Source: Megaleporinus macrocephalus (taxonomy: Eukaryota; Chordata; Actinopteri; Characiformes; Anostomidae). Taken from it: a stretch of 64,000 bases of DNA. How positions within the stretch are numbered: the first letter of the stretch is position 1; every line of letters begins with the position of its first letter. The stretch is taken from contig CM038726.1 of the NCBI GenBank assembly GCA_021613375.1, positions 16,937,341 to 17,001,340 of the forward strand. Reading direction: 5' to 3'. The notes beneath the pieces were generated by a model. It saw nothing but the letters and a program-made list of their open reading frames with translations, was not told the DNA's origin and made no database searches. The translations under genes and the position numbers were made by a program. Of this stretch, positions 1 to 58,221 are shown in pieces.

Positions 1-117
1 ACAACGTTATTTGCTTGTGACAACCTTGTGTAGGCACAGTTAATAGCGCCACCTTATGACAACAAAAGGTAGCAACATTGTGAGACAGGACACAACGTTG
101 TGTCAATAAACACACAG
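1..117 (+). repeat. Direct repeat copy 1 (dispersed element)
   Basis: About 117 bp nearly identical to 675-792, starting ACAACGTTATTTGCTTGTG and containing TGTAGGCACAGTTAATAGCG. Rich in ACAACGTTGTG/ACAACATTGTG palindromes. The left edge of the window cuts it. The pair could be long terminal repeats of a small element or two members of one MITE family. Confidence 0.7.
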
Positions 118-494
118 TCCTTGTGACAGCTGATACACTATTAGAAGTTATATAGATATCTGCCTGAATGGCTCATAATATATGCTCTTAGGTTAAAACA
201 ATAAAAGACAGTCTACTTTTATATAACCTAGTGCAGATTGTACTGAATTATAATGTATCATGATGTAACAACTTTGTCCACTTCTTTAGGTCCACCTCCT
301 AGTATCTAGACACATTGTCCATTTACCTTCTCTGTACACTTTATCCTGTTCTTCAATAATAACAGTCTTTGTGTTTATACTAGTTTTATCCCTGGCACCC
401 AATCAATGTACGTAAAACTTTTGAGTATGTCTGTGTAAATCAGTGGGGTTAGCTAGGATCTTACAGGCCACAGTGCAACATCAATTAATGCAAT

Positions 495-528
495 TAATGT
501 TCTATGAACGTACATTCATAGAACATTA
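495..528. repeat. Perfect 14-bp inverted repeat with 6-bp loop
   Basis: Left arm TAATGTTCTATGAA at 495-508 and its exact reverse complement at 515-528, separated by CGTACA. Could be the terminus of a MITE or a cruciform-prone site. No gene overlaps it. Confidence 0.75.
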
Positions 529-674
529 CGGGGCAAACGTTTTTAGAACATTACCGGCCTACCTGCTACTTCATTTGCTTTAAAATAGAACATTTTCATC
601 ATAATGACGGAAACACCCGAGCTCACTTACAGGGGCCGCTAACAGCCATTCATTATACCTCACAATACCGTAAA

Positions 675-797
675 ACGACGTTATTTGCTTGTGGCAACCT
701 TGTGTAGGCACAGTTAATAGCGCCACCTTGTGACAACAAAAGGTAGCAACATTGTGAGACAGTACACAACGTTGTGACAACTCTGTGTTTACTGGGA
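675..797 (+). repeat. Direct repeat copy 2 (dispersed element)
   Basis: Matches 1-117 with only a few substitutions and lies 674 bp downstream in the same orientation. The 557 bp between them contain no coding frame and one long hairpin (495-528). Confidence 0.7.
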
Positions 798-959
798 AAA
801 ACATCCACTGACTTCTATTAATATAACAGAGCGTATGGAGGGATTTAGAAAGGCACGACGTTGTCAGATTATTTATTTAGTCGTATTTATATTTGAACCT
901 TCTGTCTTCTGGGAATGGTGTGTGAGCGAAAACATACACACTGTAAAGTCTGACACAAG

Positions 960-1813
960 ATTGGGGACATTAGCGGTGGAGGAGACGAAACGCGTTATGG
1001 ACTGAGATGTGCCTCTCCGGATGCCGTCCGTTGCTTGTTAACGGTACCAAAACAGAAGCGCCGCATCTGCCCCGCCTGCCGCGGTGACACTGAGCGGCTC
1101 GGCCGGCCGCACGGAGGTCCTCCGACTGGACAGACTCCTCCTGAGCTGACTCCTCACAGTGTACCTCAGGAAAGAGAACTCCATGGGAAGCTGGCTTTCC
1201 TCGAATAAAAGAAATGCTCTGAGAACACACAGTTAACGGCTCTCGGGCTGTGGACATGACTGACTGACAGGCGCTGTAACTGTAGCTAACGGCTAGCAGC
1301 GGAGCGATGATTACTGTGAGCACCGTCACATTAACATGCTGTGATTTAGTCATGCTTAGGAGTACAAAGGGATAAATAACTGTAAAATATAAATATATGG
1401 CGTGGTTTGTGTACAACGTCGTGCTAAACGCAATGTTTTAAAGGCTGCTCACACTAAAAATCCACTTACGGTGACAGTAGTTATTCAGCAGTCGTTTGAG
1501 TGGTGTGTAATGGGAGTCTGCTGGCTCGCTTGATGATTTGGGGTTTATTAGCAGAATGTTGACTAACGTTAGCTGTCTGTCCAAACCGAAAAGCCGTGCG
1601 TGTTTTAATATGCACGAAAATGTAGGTTTGTTTCGAGCTCGTACCCTGTTGGCTAGATAACATGTTTGCTCTTATTCGCCTACCCAGCTAGCTAACCTGT
1701 ATTACCACCGCATTAAATGCACTGGTGTAACCTTAGTCCGTTCACTGAACCGCCAGCCCCGTGTTTAAGGAGATTAATGAGCCGGTTGGCACCATCACCG
1801 CCTCCGTGACATT
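960..1813 (+). promoter_or_regulatory. CpG-richer 5' flank, candidate ttll11 promoter/5' UTR
   Basis: CpG dinucleotides cluster at about 960-1140 (CGCCGC, CCGCCTGCCGCGG, CGGCTCGGCCGGCCGCACGG) and again in exon 1 (1870-2070), against an A/T-rich, CpG-poor background. The ttll11 ATG follows at 1814. No clear TATA box is placed. A short ATG frame with a good initiation context points the other way from 1184, so the segment could be a bidirectional promoter. The call is inference from composition and position. Confidence 0.4.
1038..1184 (-). CDS. Small divergent ORF, possible first exon of an upstream gene
   Basis: A 48-residue frame on the - strand starts MEFSFLRYTVRSQLRRSLSS and runs to a TAA at 1038-1040. 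The context CCCATGG is favourable, and the first 30 residues have many Arg/Ser and few acids, resembling a mitochondrial presequence. A potential donor GTACCG lies within it, just below 1048, so it could be a first exon whose partner is beyond the left edge. I do not recognise the protein. It may be chance coding in CpG-rich DNA. Confidence 0.22.
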   Translation of the reverse strand: MEFSFLRYTVRSQLRRSLSSRRTSVRPAEPLSVTAAGGADAALLFWYR

Positions 1814-48063
<46,250 letters not shown>

Positions 48064-48870
48064 CGGCTGTTGGGAGCACACAGAAGAGTGCGGTACGTGA
48101 TGTAGTGCAGGGGAGTCGGGAGAAGTGTGCAAGTTTAGGTTTTAAGAACGAAGAAAATAATAGAGCGAGAACATCCAACATGCCCCGAGCGCTGTACACG
48201 TCTTTGATGCAAGAAGATTTTTTTTTCGTACGCGGCTCAGTTAAAGTAATTGTTTCACCCGTAATCACACGCACACAGACAACAAGGATACATCATGCCG
48301 TACGCTCTGAGGCCGATACATAGGACCTGCCCTGTGTGTGACCGAGAGTGTGCACGGGCATGCACAGTGCGCAGCAAAGCTATAATCAAAAGAGGGAAGA
48401 TCATGTATCTCTTCTATCACACAATCAGGGACAAGCAAGATTCTACACGCTTCCTAAAGGGACTGGACCCGTCTCGCTTACTTTCAGTTCACACAAGCAG
48501 CTAATCATACAGAGTGGCCGTCTACACATAACTAGCTAATCCAAACGGCGGCCTTATATAACCACATGGTGTCGACACCAGGATCTGGCATTGGGTGCAC
48601 TAAATGTTTACTTACACTATTGTATTTATATTAGTAAGTTATTTTATTGTATTCAAAGTGGACTTTTTCACAAAACATTGATTCACCAGGGTAGAACTGC
48701 GTCAGTTACACCAGATCTGAAATCTAAAAAGGGCAGATCTTATGAGAAATTAGGCAGTTAACACGTACAGTCTGAGAAAGACTTTTCATTTTTATTGCAC
48801 TACCACGTAAGGCATTTAAATAGCTTGGTTGGTGTTTGCTTGGGATGGTCATGCAGAATAAACCTTGGAC
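48064..48870 (+). other. ttll11: Probable ttll11 3' UTR
   Basis: Follows the TGA at 48061-48063. The first AATAAA on the + strand is at 48857-48862. Short open frames here look like chance. Transcript end inferred only. Confidence 0.4.
48857..48862 (+). terminator. Candidate ttll11 polyadenylation signal AATAAA
   Basis: Canonical hexamer about 800 bp after the stop codon, followed within 40 bp by a T/G-rich stretch (TGTTTTGTATTTG). Confidence 0.35.
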
Positions 48871-49449
48871 TTTGGAGTGATGTTTTGTATTTGTCGTATT
48901 GTTTTTATTATAAATATGGTCAGAGACCGCTTAGGCTACTTCTCGTTGATTAGTTCAAGGCACATGTAGTCTGAAGGGTATGCACATCAAATTCTGTAGC
49001 TATACAATACCCACATAAATGTCTTTGTTATTGGGGTGTTGGCATCAATACTGAAAATGCTTTACAGTATGCAAAATAAGAAGTAGTGTTAAGGCCTCAT
49101 CTACACAGGCTGGTGGTGAATAGATGTTGCTGCCAATCTAACTATTTCTATAGTGCTAATTGGTGGCAATTCATTTCTAGCACTATTATTGACTTAACAG
49201 TTAATTCTGTAACAGTTTTAACAAGTCAGAAGATTCTTTGGATCATAATTTCATAGATTTTTGCTTTTAACCTAAACCTGAAATGAGGATCCCTTGTTCT
49301 TATATGGCACCATATCACTACACACTATGCTACTCTGCAAACACCGGTGCTTTGAGCTACGCAGACACCGTTTTATGCATTGCTGCATCACGACGCAACA
49401 CAAGCACGAGTTGCATTCTGAGCATTACTGTAGCGTAGCTGTAACGAAA

Positions 49450-50073
49450 GCCAGAACAGAACAAGACTGCATTCCAAGAATCTTATCCCATCTGTGAAAC
49501 ATGGTGGTGGTAGTATCACAGTTTGGGCTTGTTTAGCCGCATCTAGGCCAAGATGGCTCATCATTATTGGTGGAACAATGAATTACACCAGCAAATTCAA
49601 AATGAGAAAGTTAGAACATCTATCTATAAGCTGTGTCTCAGAGGAACAGTGATCACTCAAAAAAATAAAACAACCCTGAGCACACGCATTCTGTTAAAGA
49701 AGAGCTAAAGATGAATAACAGCTTGGAAAGGCCAACTTAACGTTCTGACCTTAATCCTATAGAAATGTGGTGGAAGGACCTGAAGTGAGCAGTTCATGTG
49801 ATGAAACCTACCTGCAGAGTTGAAGCAGTTGTGTACAGAGGAATTGGTCTAAAATACCTCCAAGCCGACGCTCAGCACTGATCAACAGGTACTGGTGACG
49901 TTTAGTTAAGTGTTCACATACCTTTGCCGGTCATAGATCTGAAATGTTAGATCAGTTTTAATACCTGTGTTGGCTCATTAGTTTAAGTTCTCTTTAGCTA
50001 ATCTCTATTGCTGTTTATGCCATAATAAAAAAGAGAAATTCTTAAAGGTTCACAACCTTTTAAACCCCACTGT
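49450..50073 (+). pseudogene. Decayed Tc1-like transposase and right terminal repeat
   Basis: Conceptual fragments KHGGGSITVWACLAA (about 49499-49543), then DLNPIEMWWKDLK (about 49749-49787) and RVEAVVYRGIGLKYLQADAQ further on match the DDE-domain order of fish Tc1-like transposases. The frame is broken by a stop just before DLNPIE and elsewhere. The end AAAGGTTCACAACCTTTTAA then ACCCCACTGTA at about 50043-50073 resembles the right terminal repeat. No matching left terminal repeat was found, so the copy is 5' truncated and inactive. Confidence 0.7.
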
Positions 50074-51491
50074 AAGAGAAAATGAAGACAACGAGGCGGA
50101 TGTGTAAAATAGCTAAATAAAATTTTAATTATCCTAGTTGCAAATGTACATAAATTGCACAGCCACATTTTCATAGTTTTTAACATGGACATATCTCTCT
50201 GTACATTATTGTTCTCCTCATTGTCCTTAAAGAAGCCAGAGTCCAGCCAATACTTTACTTTAAACATACTTACAAAACTCCTTTCTACAAGGATTATAAA
50301 ACATACAACATATTTCCATAATATTCATTTATAGATGAATGTCTCTTTAGACAAAGCTAATATACCACACTGACTGCTGAGAACAGGAACTGATGAGCGT
50401 GGGCCACTGTGAGAACTGAACGGATGCTTGATAAAGACAGTCAGTCGGAAAGAACCTTGAGACGTCAGCAAATGCTATTCATTGTATGCTGTTCTGTACA
50501 GTTGATGAGAATCAGTCCACACTTGGTTGGTTGACGGAAACATGGCGGTTCAGAATAGCTTCTCGTTCGGCTGGGCCTTGGTGATGGTTGGTATTCGAGC
50601 AACTGGAAACTCTTGAAATGCGTGGTCCCTCTTATGCTACCACGGAGTATTAAACACTGTTACAATGAAAAGCAACTGCAGCACATATTCACACGTGGTG
50701 TCGTAGGCTACAAATTACATCTGGAGAAATAAGCACCAAATTAAACTAGACTCAGTAAAGTGCTAGACTGTAGTGTAGTCCACTGATCCACAAATAAGCA
50801 CCTTGATTTGGCTACATGAACATGGTTTTGACAAGTGGGCAAGAGTCAATGAGTGGACCATTGACCCCCCCCCCCCCACCCCATTATTGAACTGTCTGTC
50901 ACTGATACGAGAGAAAAGTACACTACAGGTTTCATTCTTTGCATTTTCTTTCTTATAAACTGGATTGACTTTCATTTCAAAACTAAGAAGGTAGGTTGGA
51001 AAGCTCATCATATCAGTGAGGGACATGAATTTCTAAACTGGTATTCATCTCATTTTTGGGGGGCTATACAATCAGAGAAACTGAATGTAGTTACAATAAA
51101 AGTGCATAGGCTTAACAGGCATTTAGTAGGGCGAAAATAATTCTAGAGTTTGTGCTTTGTGTTCAGTAAACCAGATTAAACTGAACTGTAACTCCTACAC
51201 CGTTTGATTTTTATGGACCAAAAATGAATGTAAGGAATCACTGCGACAGTGTCGTTCACGACTGGCTATTAGATTCAAAAAGGAAAAGTACACATCGCAT
51301 TGAAACAGCAGTAACGTCATAAACGTGACCTCTCTAAGTCCTAAATCAGCAGAACACAAATGAAAAGGTATATTTATCTTCTTTTTGTTTAATATTTACA
51401 GGGCACACCTTGTCTTGCTACAGCAGAATTTGTCACCGATAAACCTTTTTAAGAAGATCAGGTAAAAACTAGTTTACAAAGTCCAGAGACT

Positions 51492-51497
51492 TTTATT
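51492..51497 (-). terminator. Candidate dab2ip polyadenylation signal
   Basis: TTTATT on the + strand reads AATAAA on the - strand, 1.8 kb after the stop. An alternative is at 51905-51910. Confidence 0.25.
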
Positions 51498-52103
51498 TAT
51501 ATATATATATATATATATTTGTATATATATTTGCAGTCAAATAACAAGAGCCACGTTGTTTCACGTTCCTTATTGGCAAAACAGCTAAATCAACTCTGCA
51601 GCGTTCACATCTTTCTGTAGTGCCGGCCATGAAATGCAGGTGGCTCTTTTTTGTAGGTACGAACAGAAATACAAAAATATACAAGCTCTCTATATGCCGG
51701 AATACGGACGTCACCTGGAGGCTCGGTGAGAATGGCACTCGCATATACACAACTCAACACCTGGCGCTGCCTTCAAAGAAAGACGGCAGAAAAGTGGGGA
51801 AACAAATATTGAAGGCTTAGAAAGTGACTCGGCTCAAAAAAACTTTCCCAAAGGTTACAGGAAGAGTATAGCCGGCTATCCAGGGGAAAATAATACCAAA
51901 GGAGTTTATTCATTCATTCACGTTGGTGAGGGTGCTGCTAATCGAATAATATTCACACTGCTTTACATCTGCAGCTTGTGCTGATTAAAGTGAGAAGATA
52001 CCTCAGCTGGGCACGGACCAAATTAACATATCTATCCATGGAAAATTATATTAAAACGATAACTTCAGCCTCGGCCTACAGAGGCTTGTTTTGGTGTAAA
52101 CGG

Positions 52104-52472
52104 TAGGGCTGTGTATTGGCAAGAACCTGGCGATACAATACGAATCGTGATAGAGCGATCACGATTTAATATATCACGATATATTACGATACTGCAACCA
52201 AAGTGATTGATTGCATATTTTTCAAATCCTACTATTAAAACACACCACTGTATGAACAGGTTTGCCAATGTTTACAACAGCGTTGCACCCTTGTGCTGCT
52301 TGTTAATGTTGGAGTGGAGCTGAAAATGAATTACAACACTGCCATCTAGTGGTCAGTGAGTCACTGTCTGCCAGGAATCTGTGTATCGATGCTGTGTCTT
52401 TGAGAATGGATACAGTATCACCAAACATAATATCCCGATACTCGATAATTTCGATATTTTCTTACACCCCTA
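52104..52472 (-). mobile_element. Non-autonomous hAT-like element, copy 2, with 8-bp target duplication
   Basis: A 369-bp inverted copy of 5757-6143, starting TAGGGCTGTGTATTGGC and ending TTTTCTTACACCCCTA, flanked by the exact duplication GTAAACGG (52096-52103 and 52473-52480). Both ends are intact and the interior aligns along its whole length with copy 1. Sits 850 bp past the dab2ip stop, likely within its 3' UTR. Confidence 0.88.
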
Positions 52473-53148
52473 GTAAACGGTAATAAATAATATACGATAA
52501 CGTAGCAACGCCGGAACCATGTGCACACTCGGTATAATGTCTGTTGAAAAGGCTGTTAATAAAAGTCTCAGGGGGGTTCGAGTGAGGGGGACGGGAGCTA
52601 TAAAACCGGCTGTATATTAGTCTTTGTAAACATGTTTGAAGATGAGCTAGAGGGTTTGCGTTTTTGTTCAGGGAGACTGATTACGGGAATAAAGGAGCTG
52701 CATTCCGTTTTTAAGGCTTCTCATGTTTGAAGAACTTACAAAGTGCACTATGTAGGGGAGCTGGAGCAGAAAGTGCAGTAGACGTGGGCGCGAGAGAGAT
52801 TTTCTGAAAGGAGGCAGCGCTACACGTTCGCTAGCTCGGCTTCGAGGTAATACTAAAGATTTGAATAAGGGGCTGAAAGCATGAAGGCATATACATTTCT
52901 TTTTAAACGATCACCGGACAGTGATTTGGAGATTGGAAGCTAACCCTACTGTGGAGTGACTACACGTCTGCAGTATGTACCCAGTATCGTATATAAGTCC
53001 AGTTGTTGCTTGTACAGAGATTTACAGCTAGTGGTTCGTCCTAAGCTAAAGTAGTTGACGCCTCTCGACGGCCAAAGCTTTGAGGTTTACCTCGTATCCT
53101 TACTCCACAGAGCAGCCAGTTTACCAGCTGTTCAAAACCGTGCCACAA

Positions 53149-53193
53149 CAATAATAATAATAATAATAATAGTAATAATAATAATAATAATAA
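53149..53193. repeat. (ATA)n microsatellite
   Basis: About 14 trinucleotides with one interruption, near the dab2ip stop codon on its 3' UTR side. Confidence 0.95.
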
Positions 53194-53321
53194 AAAGTGC
53201 ACGGATTCATGTCCCGTGCCTTTCCCAGTTGCTTTCCTACATCAAGGTCCTGTCTGAGTCTTCTCCGCTCTCTGCCTGCGCATTCTCTCTGGATCACGTC
53301 GTAAATCTCTGGAGGCTGGCC

Positions 53322-53489
53322 TCAGCAGTTGGAGCTGTTCCGGAACTCTCCGTTCTCTGTGATCTGCAGTTTGGTGGGGTTGGTGGGGGAGATGCCGTTG
53401 CGAGTTTGCATGCTGTAGCGCTCCTTCAGCTGTGACAGAGCGCTCATCAGTCTGGCGTTGGCTGCGTCTAGAGATGCTATCCGCTTCTC
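53322..53489 (-). CDS. dab2ip: dab2ip terminal coding exon
   Basis: Acceptor CTTCAG then [55 protein letters not shown] and TGA (53322-53324). 55 codons, phase 0 entry. The coiled coil continues to about ERYSM, followed by the invariant short tail. Confidence 0.95.
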   Translation of the reverse strand, partial: EKRIASLDAANARLMSALSQLKERYSMQTRNGISPTNPTKLQITENGEFRNSSNC

Positions 53490-53505
53490 CTGAAGGGAGA
53501 GAGAG

Positions 53506-53547
<42 letters not shown>

Positions 53548-53869
53548 GGACCATGACGACACGGAGAGAGGGAATTTGGGCTGAGCTGACAATAGTTAAG
53601 AAATTAACTAGTTTTTTTTAGAAGGCTCTCAATTTGACCACGGTTATACCACAATAATTAAAATGTGAAAGGAAAATTAGATATCATGTAGTAGTTGAAG
53701 CTTTGGTTTAACTGTTACTATATACAGTGTATTCAGCACTAATGGGTCTAATCTCTGGTTTTTCAATTCAAAATATTAACAGAAATCCAACGTTTATGTA
53801 GAGTACAATGAATGAAGGGGAAGAAAACTTAATCTGACCATAAAATACCTTCTCAAATCTATATTTTGG

Positions 53870-53908
<39 letters not shown>

Positions 53909-56900
53909 TAGCTGTTATTATTGTTATTATTATTCTACAATTTTTGAAATTGCATTAACACAATTTTCTGTGTTGATCCAAAACCATACGTTGCCAATAT
54001 AATATGTGTTTACAGCCCTCTCGTTCAGATACAGCTCAGCCCGGTCAATTTACTGATTTTCCTTTTAATATTTTATTTTTTTCAATATTTCAATTTAAAT
54101 ATTTTCAATATTCTTGGACTCAAAGCTTTGACAGAACAACCGTATCATTGTTATTTTGCCCTTAAAGCCTGTTTAACTGATTTAAAGTGATAAATACAAA
54201 CCCAATTCCAGAAAAGTTGCAACATTAGGTGAAATGCAAATAAAGGCAATGATTTAGAAATCTACTTTTACCAGTTTTTGCACAAAAAGACAATAAATGT
54301 AATTGTTAAATGATCCATTTCACTGCTTCATATACACTTATTCTGAAAGCGATGCTCGACAAACATTCCAAAAAAGCTGGCATGGTCAATATAACACGAA
54401 GAACACTGAGAAACGTTCAGAAACATCTTAAACAGGAGGCACAACTGTGCTTGGTTGTAAATAGAGCGTCCAGGAAAGGCCCAGTCCTTTGTGAGTAAGG
54501 ATGTTTGGAGGCTCACGTCTTTGCCAAAAACTCCAGCAGTTTAAAAATATCATTCCTCAGCCAGACACTCAGCCAGGGGTTTCACCCTCTACATACAGAA
54601 TACCATCAAACGACTCTCGATGCCTGTGACCTTAGATCCCTCAGACAGCCCTGCATGAAAACCCTGCATGTTTCTGTGATGATATCACCGCAGGGGCTCA
54701 GCAATGCTCTAAAAACCACTCTCAGTACATCGTCTGTTCCTGCATCCACAAATCCAAGTTAAGACTGTACAGGGGAAGTTAAGTGTCAATAGCGCACAGA
54801 TACACTGCTAACGTCTCTGAGCTTACAGACGTAATGGGCCGTCCAGACTGTTACCAGCCTAAAATCCCATGTCTGTCATAACATGGGGGACGTACTGGTG
54901 AGTAATCGAAGCACGATTAACAAACCAACGCATATTTTCAAGCAACATGCTGACGCTGTCCAAAGTAAAACCTTTCATGTAAGTAAATAGAACCAGAATT
55001 TTTCTCAAGCTATGTTGGAGCATTTCTATTGGTCCACTCATTACATCATTTTCACACAATGACAATATGCTGCCTTTTAGACGCCGTCTTTTTCAGGGAC
55101 ACCCAGCTAATTTCAGTATTTATCACTAAGAATCATTCTTTAACGGATTCATACAACAGCATGTCTGTGTGATCAGGGGGCGTGGTTGCTAGACTGGCCT
55201 GCCTGCGGTCCAGAACTGTCTCCCACTGCAAACAAGTGAAAAACTAAATTCTGCTTTCAAAACTGGATCACTTACAGTGATGCTAAAATGAAAGAGGATG
55301 TAATGCAGTGGTATGTAGAATAAATTTATATTTAAAACAGTGTTGAAGCATAAAATACTGTGTATTTGTTCTGCTTTCAAACAAACAAGTTACAGTTCAC
55401 TAAATGCTTTCTGTTGTGATTAGTATTTCACATACTGTCCCAACACTTCTGGAACTGGGGTTATGTGATTGTAGGTGTAGCACCATAGATAGAAAAAAAA
55501 CGATGTACAACTGAATGTAGTACATTATCACAATACCTTTGTCTCTCTGATCTCATAACCACTCGTGTAAAACTTTAATGATTCATCAGTTTAAACAGTG
55601 AGTTGGAATTTAAATAGGTATAGAGAGATGATCAAAGGCTGAGGGGAGAGATTGAGGGACCAGAGGGGAGAGATTGTATGAAATTTTAAAGGTTCTTGGC
55701 ACCATCACTGTATTTTACTGAAGTTTTCATGCCGGGTTCAGAGTGGAATACTGATTTTTCAGCACACGTTCATTCCTCATTAGCAAAGTGTGTCTGGTTA
55801 ATAATAGATGGTTGTAAGGGGTTTGGCCTGCAGGCATGGCTGCATGTGTTTAAGAGGCCTTTTAACTATTACAGTGTCATCATGAGAATTTGTTGCATGT
55901 ATGTTTATGTTGGGCGTCTGTCCATTGCATAAGAACCTCCACTGACAGTCACCCACCTGAGAGAGAGAGAGAGAGAGAGAGAGAAGCCACACTTGTGGGA
56001 GGACTTTACTTTATAGCATTAAAAGAAAATTAGCCATTAAGCTCCACTGTTTTGAGGAAACATCTCTAATACATAAGTAAACATAGTGATCCTCATTCAA
56101 GTGCCACAGGACCATGCGTAACTGCTTGCCGTGGAAATATTGGGTCTTGTTTCCCATTCATTATTATTATTATTGTTATTATTATTATTGTTATTATTAT
56201 TATTATTATTAAGCATTTAAAGGTTTTACTGATGTCTCTGAGAAGAGTGTCCTTAATACATCCTTAGTACAGCCCACTGACCAGCTCTGCAATTACTGCA
56301 CCAGCAAGATCAGATCCTGTTTTAATCAATATACAGTTTAGAACATTATAGAAAACTGATTAAAGATTTTGTCCGACGAGTGAGCCTTAAATAAGTAGTT
56401 TTTCTTTGTGATTTTAAAAACAAACACATATTAATGAATTTGTAAATATTAATGAGTAGCTACAGTGACACTGAGCATGTCTGTGTATTATTATTGTGCT
56501 CAGTAGTTTATTAAAAATTGTAGCACCAGGTTGGTAACATTGTTTAATACAATAATAAACTTGATACTACTGATAGGAATCAGACGTGACTAAACTGGGG
56601 ATAAAAAAACCAAACAAAACCTTATGGCTACTCTAGTTTCCCAGGTTTAGTAGGTTGCAATATACAACCTCACCACTAGAGGCTACACAATTCTCTATTA
56701 ATTGCTGAATGCAGTAACGTAAGACTGCAGTTTACAGCATGCCCACACCCACCCTCGTACCTGTGCATCTATGATTTTCTGTTTGGAGTCGACCATGGCC
56801 TGCATGTCGGCGTGATCCTTCTTCAGCTCCTCCTCCACAGACATCAACCTGCATCAACACAACAAAGGTATAAAAGCACTCACTACTCACTACTTGTGAA

Positions 56901-58185
56901 GTCTATTTGTGTCATCCATATGCTTACACATGTGAGTCTTTCAGGTGTGAGTTTATATTCTATATTTAATCTGTTATTTAAACTGTGAGAGGTAAGGTTC
57001 AAAGAAAGGTGTGTTATGCTGTTCAGCTGCACTAATGTGTTACTGAGTTATTCATATACTCGTTTAGTACTCTCTATCTAGAACCCTGCAGCTGAAAATA
57101 CTGAAATATAACAAGCTCAGCTGATCAAAAACACCACAGCCTATTTCAAATTCAGCAACAACAGGCGCTGAACAACTACAACTCCACTCATCAACTGTGA
57201 TCTTCTCGCCCTGGGATTCTAGAGACTCTGTAACTGTCTCGAGTAGCTGTCTGCTCCACCCCTGTAGAAGATACCTTTCAGTAAGCATGGACAATATATG
57301 GCCGAAAGCTCTCCTCCATCCAGCCTGTTAGATCTCAGTGCTAATGAAAAAGAGCATCAGACGAGAAACAGCTTCTTCCTACAATGCACCGCACGGTCTC
57401 CAGTTCTTTATTTCTGAACCTCTTTTCAGTTTTTAGTTTTTATTGCAGCCTTATGGGTGTGTAACTGCATCAGCCTGAAATGTGGCATCGATTTAGTGAT
57501 GTTATAATATAATAAGAATATATAATAAGAATAATCAAAGCTCCAGTATGTTTGTTTTTATTGGTTAAATAAGTAGAAGTAAGTAGTATTAGAAATGATA
57601 ACAACAGTCAATCCCTCACTTACATCCTTAAAAGATATATTCTTCACCAGGTTCTTATTGAGTTCTCTTTGGATACTCTTACAATCTGCTCAGCCATGAT
57701 ATAACTAAGTGTTTATGCATTCCCAATAGAGAGGACTCCCAAACCCCAACTCCTACAGTTTCAACTAAGTGTTCATTTTTGGGCCCTAAATGTTTTTTTT
57801 ATGTTCAGGTGCTGATATCTTGCTTCAAGGATTCAGTGTATTCCTAAAGATCTAGAGTTAATTCAAATAAATATAATCCCAGTAAAATCTGAACTGTTTG
57901 CAAAAGAACAAAACGAATCACTGGCAAATTGGGTGCTCAATACTAAGCGCCCCCTCTCTTCCTGCCGCCTCCGTGTCTCGTACCTGCTGATGATGCTCTT
58001 CATCTGCAGGTCCTTGTCGTCCTGCTGGCGGCGCAGGCGTTCCTCAGCTTCCTCCAGCCGTGTCTGGTACTCCAGCAGCATTTTCTGTGCCTGTTCCTCC
58101 TGACCCTGCAGTCGCAACTCACACTCCTCCAGCTTCTGCACTGACACACGCAGCTTCTCCTGCAGCACAGCTATCTCAGCCTGGT

Positions 58186-58221
<36 letters not shown>

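Larger units (their letters stand above)
50074..53321 (-). other. dab2ip: Probable dab2ip 3' UTR and intergenic space
   Basis: Downstream (leftward) of the dab2ip stop. Candidate - strand AATAAA signals at 51905-51910 and 51492-51497. Contains the hAT MITE copy 2, an (AT)n run near 51498-51520, a C11-type run near 50867 and an ATT microsatellite at 53149-53193. No coding frame supported. How far the UTR extends is unknown. Confidence 0.4.
53490..56760 (-). other. dab2ip: dab2ip last intron (3.3 kb)
   Basis: GT-AG on the - strand. Holds (GA)n at 53500-53545, (AAT)n at 53873-53905, the 1.26-kb TIR element with a nested MITE, (GA)n at 55958-55984 and (ATT)n at 56158-56211. No extra exon recognised. 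Confidence 0.8.

Noticed and set aside
970..1416. 148-residue - strand frame over the 5' flank
   Set aside because: Composition changes abruptly along it and it has no recognisable family. The shorter frame starting at 1184 has the better start context and is reported with low confidence instead.
53055..53592. Open frames overlapping the dab2ip last exon on both strands
   Set aside because: Shadow frames: the conserved dab2ip reading frame with its splice acceptor and stop explains this region, and the microsatellites inflate the others.
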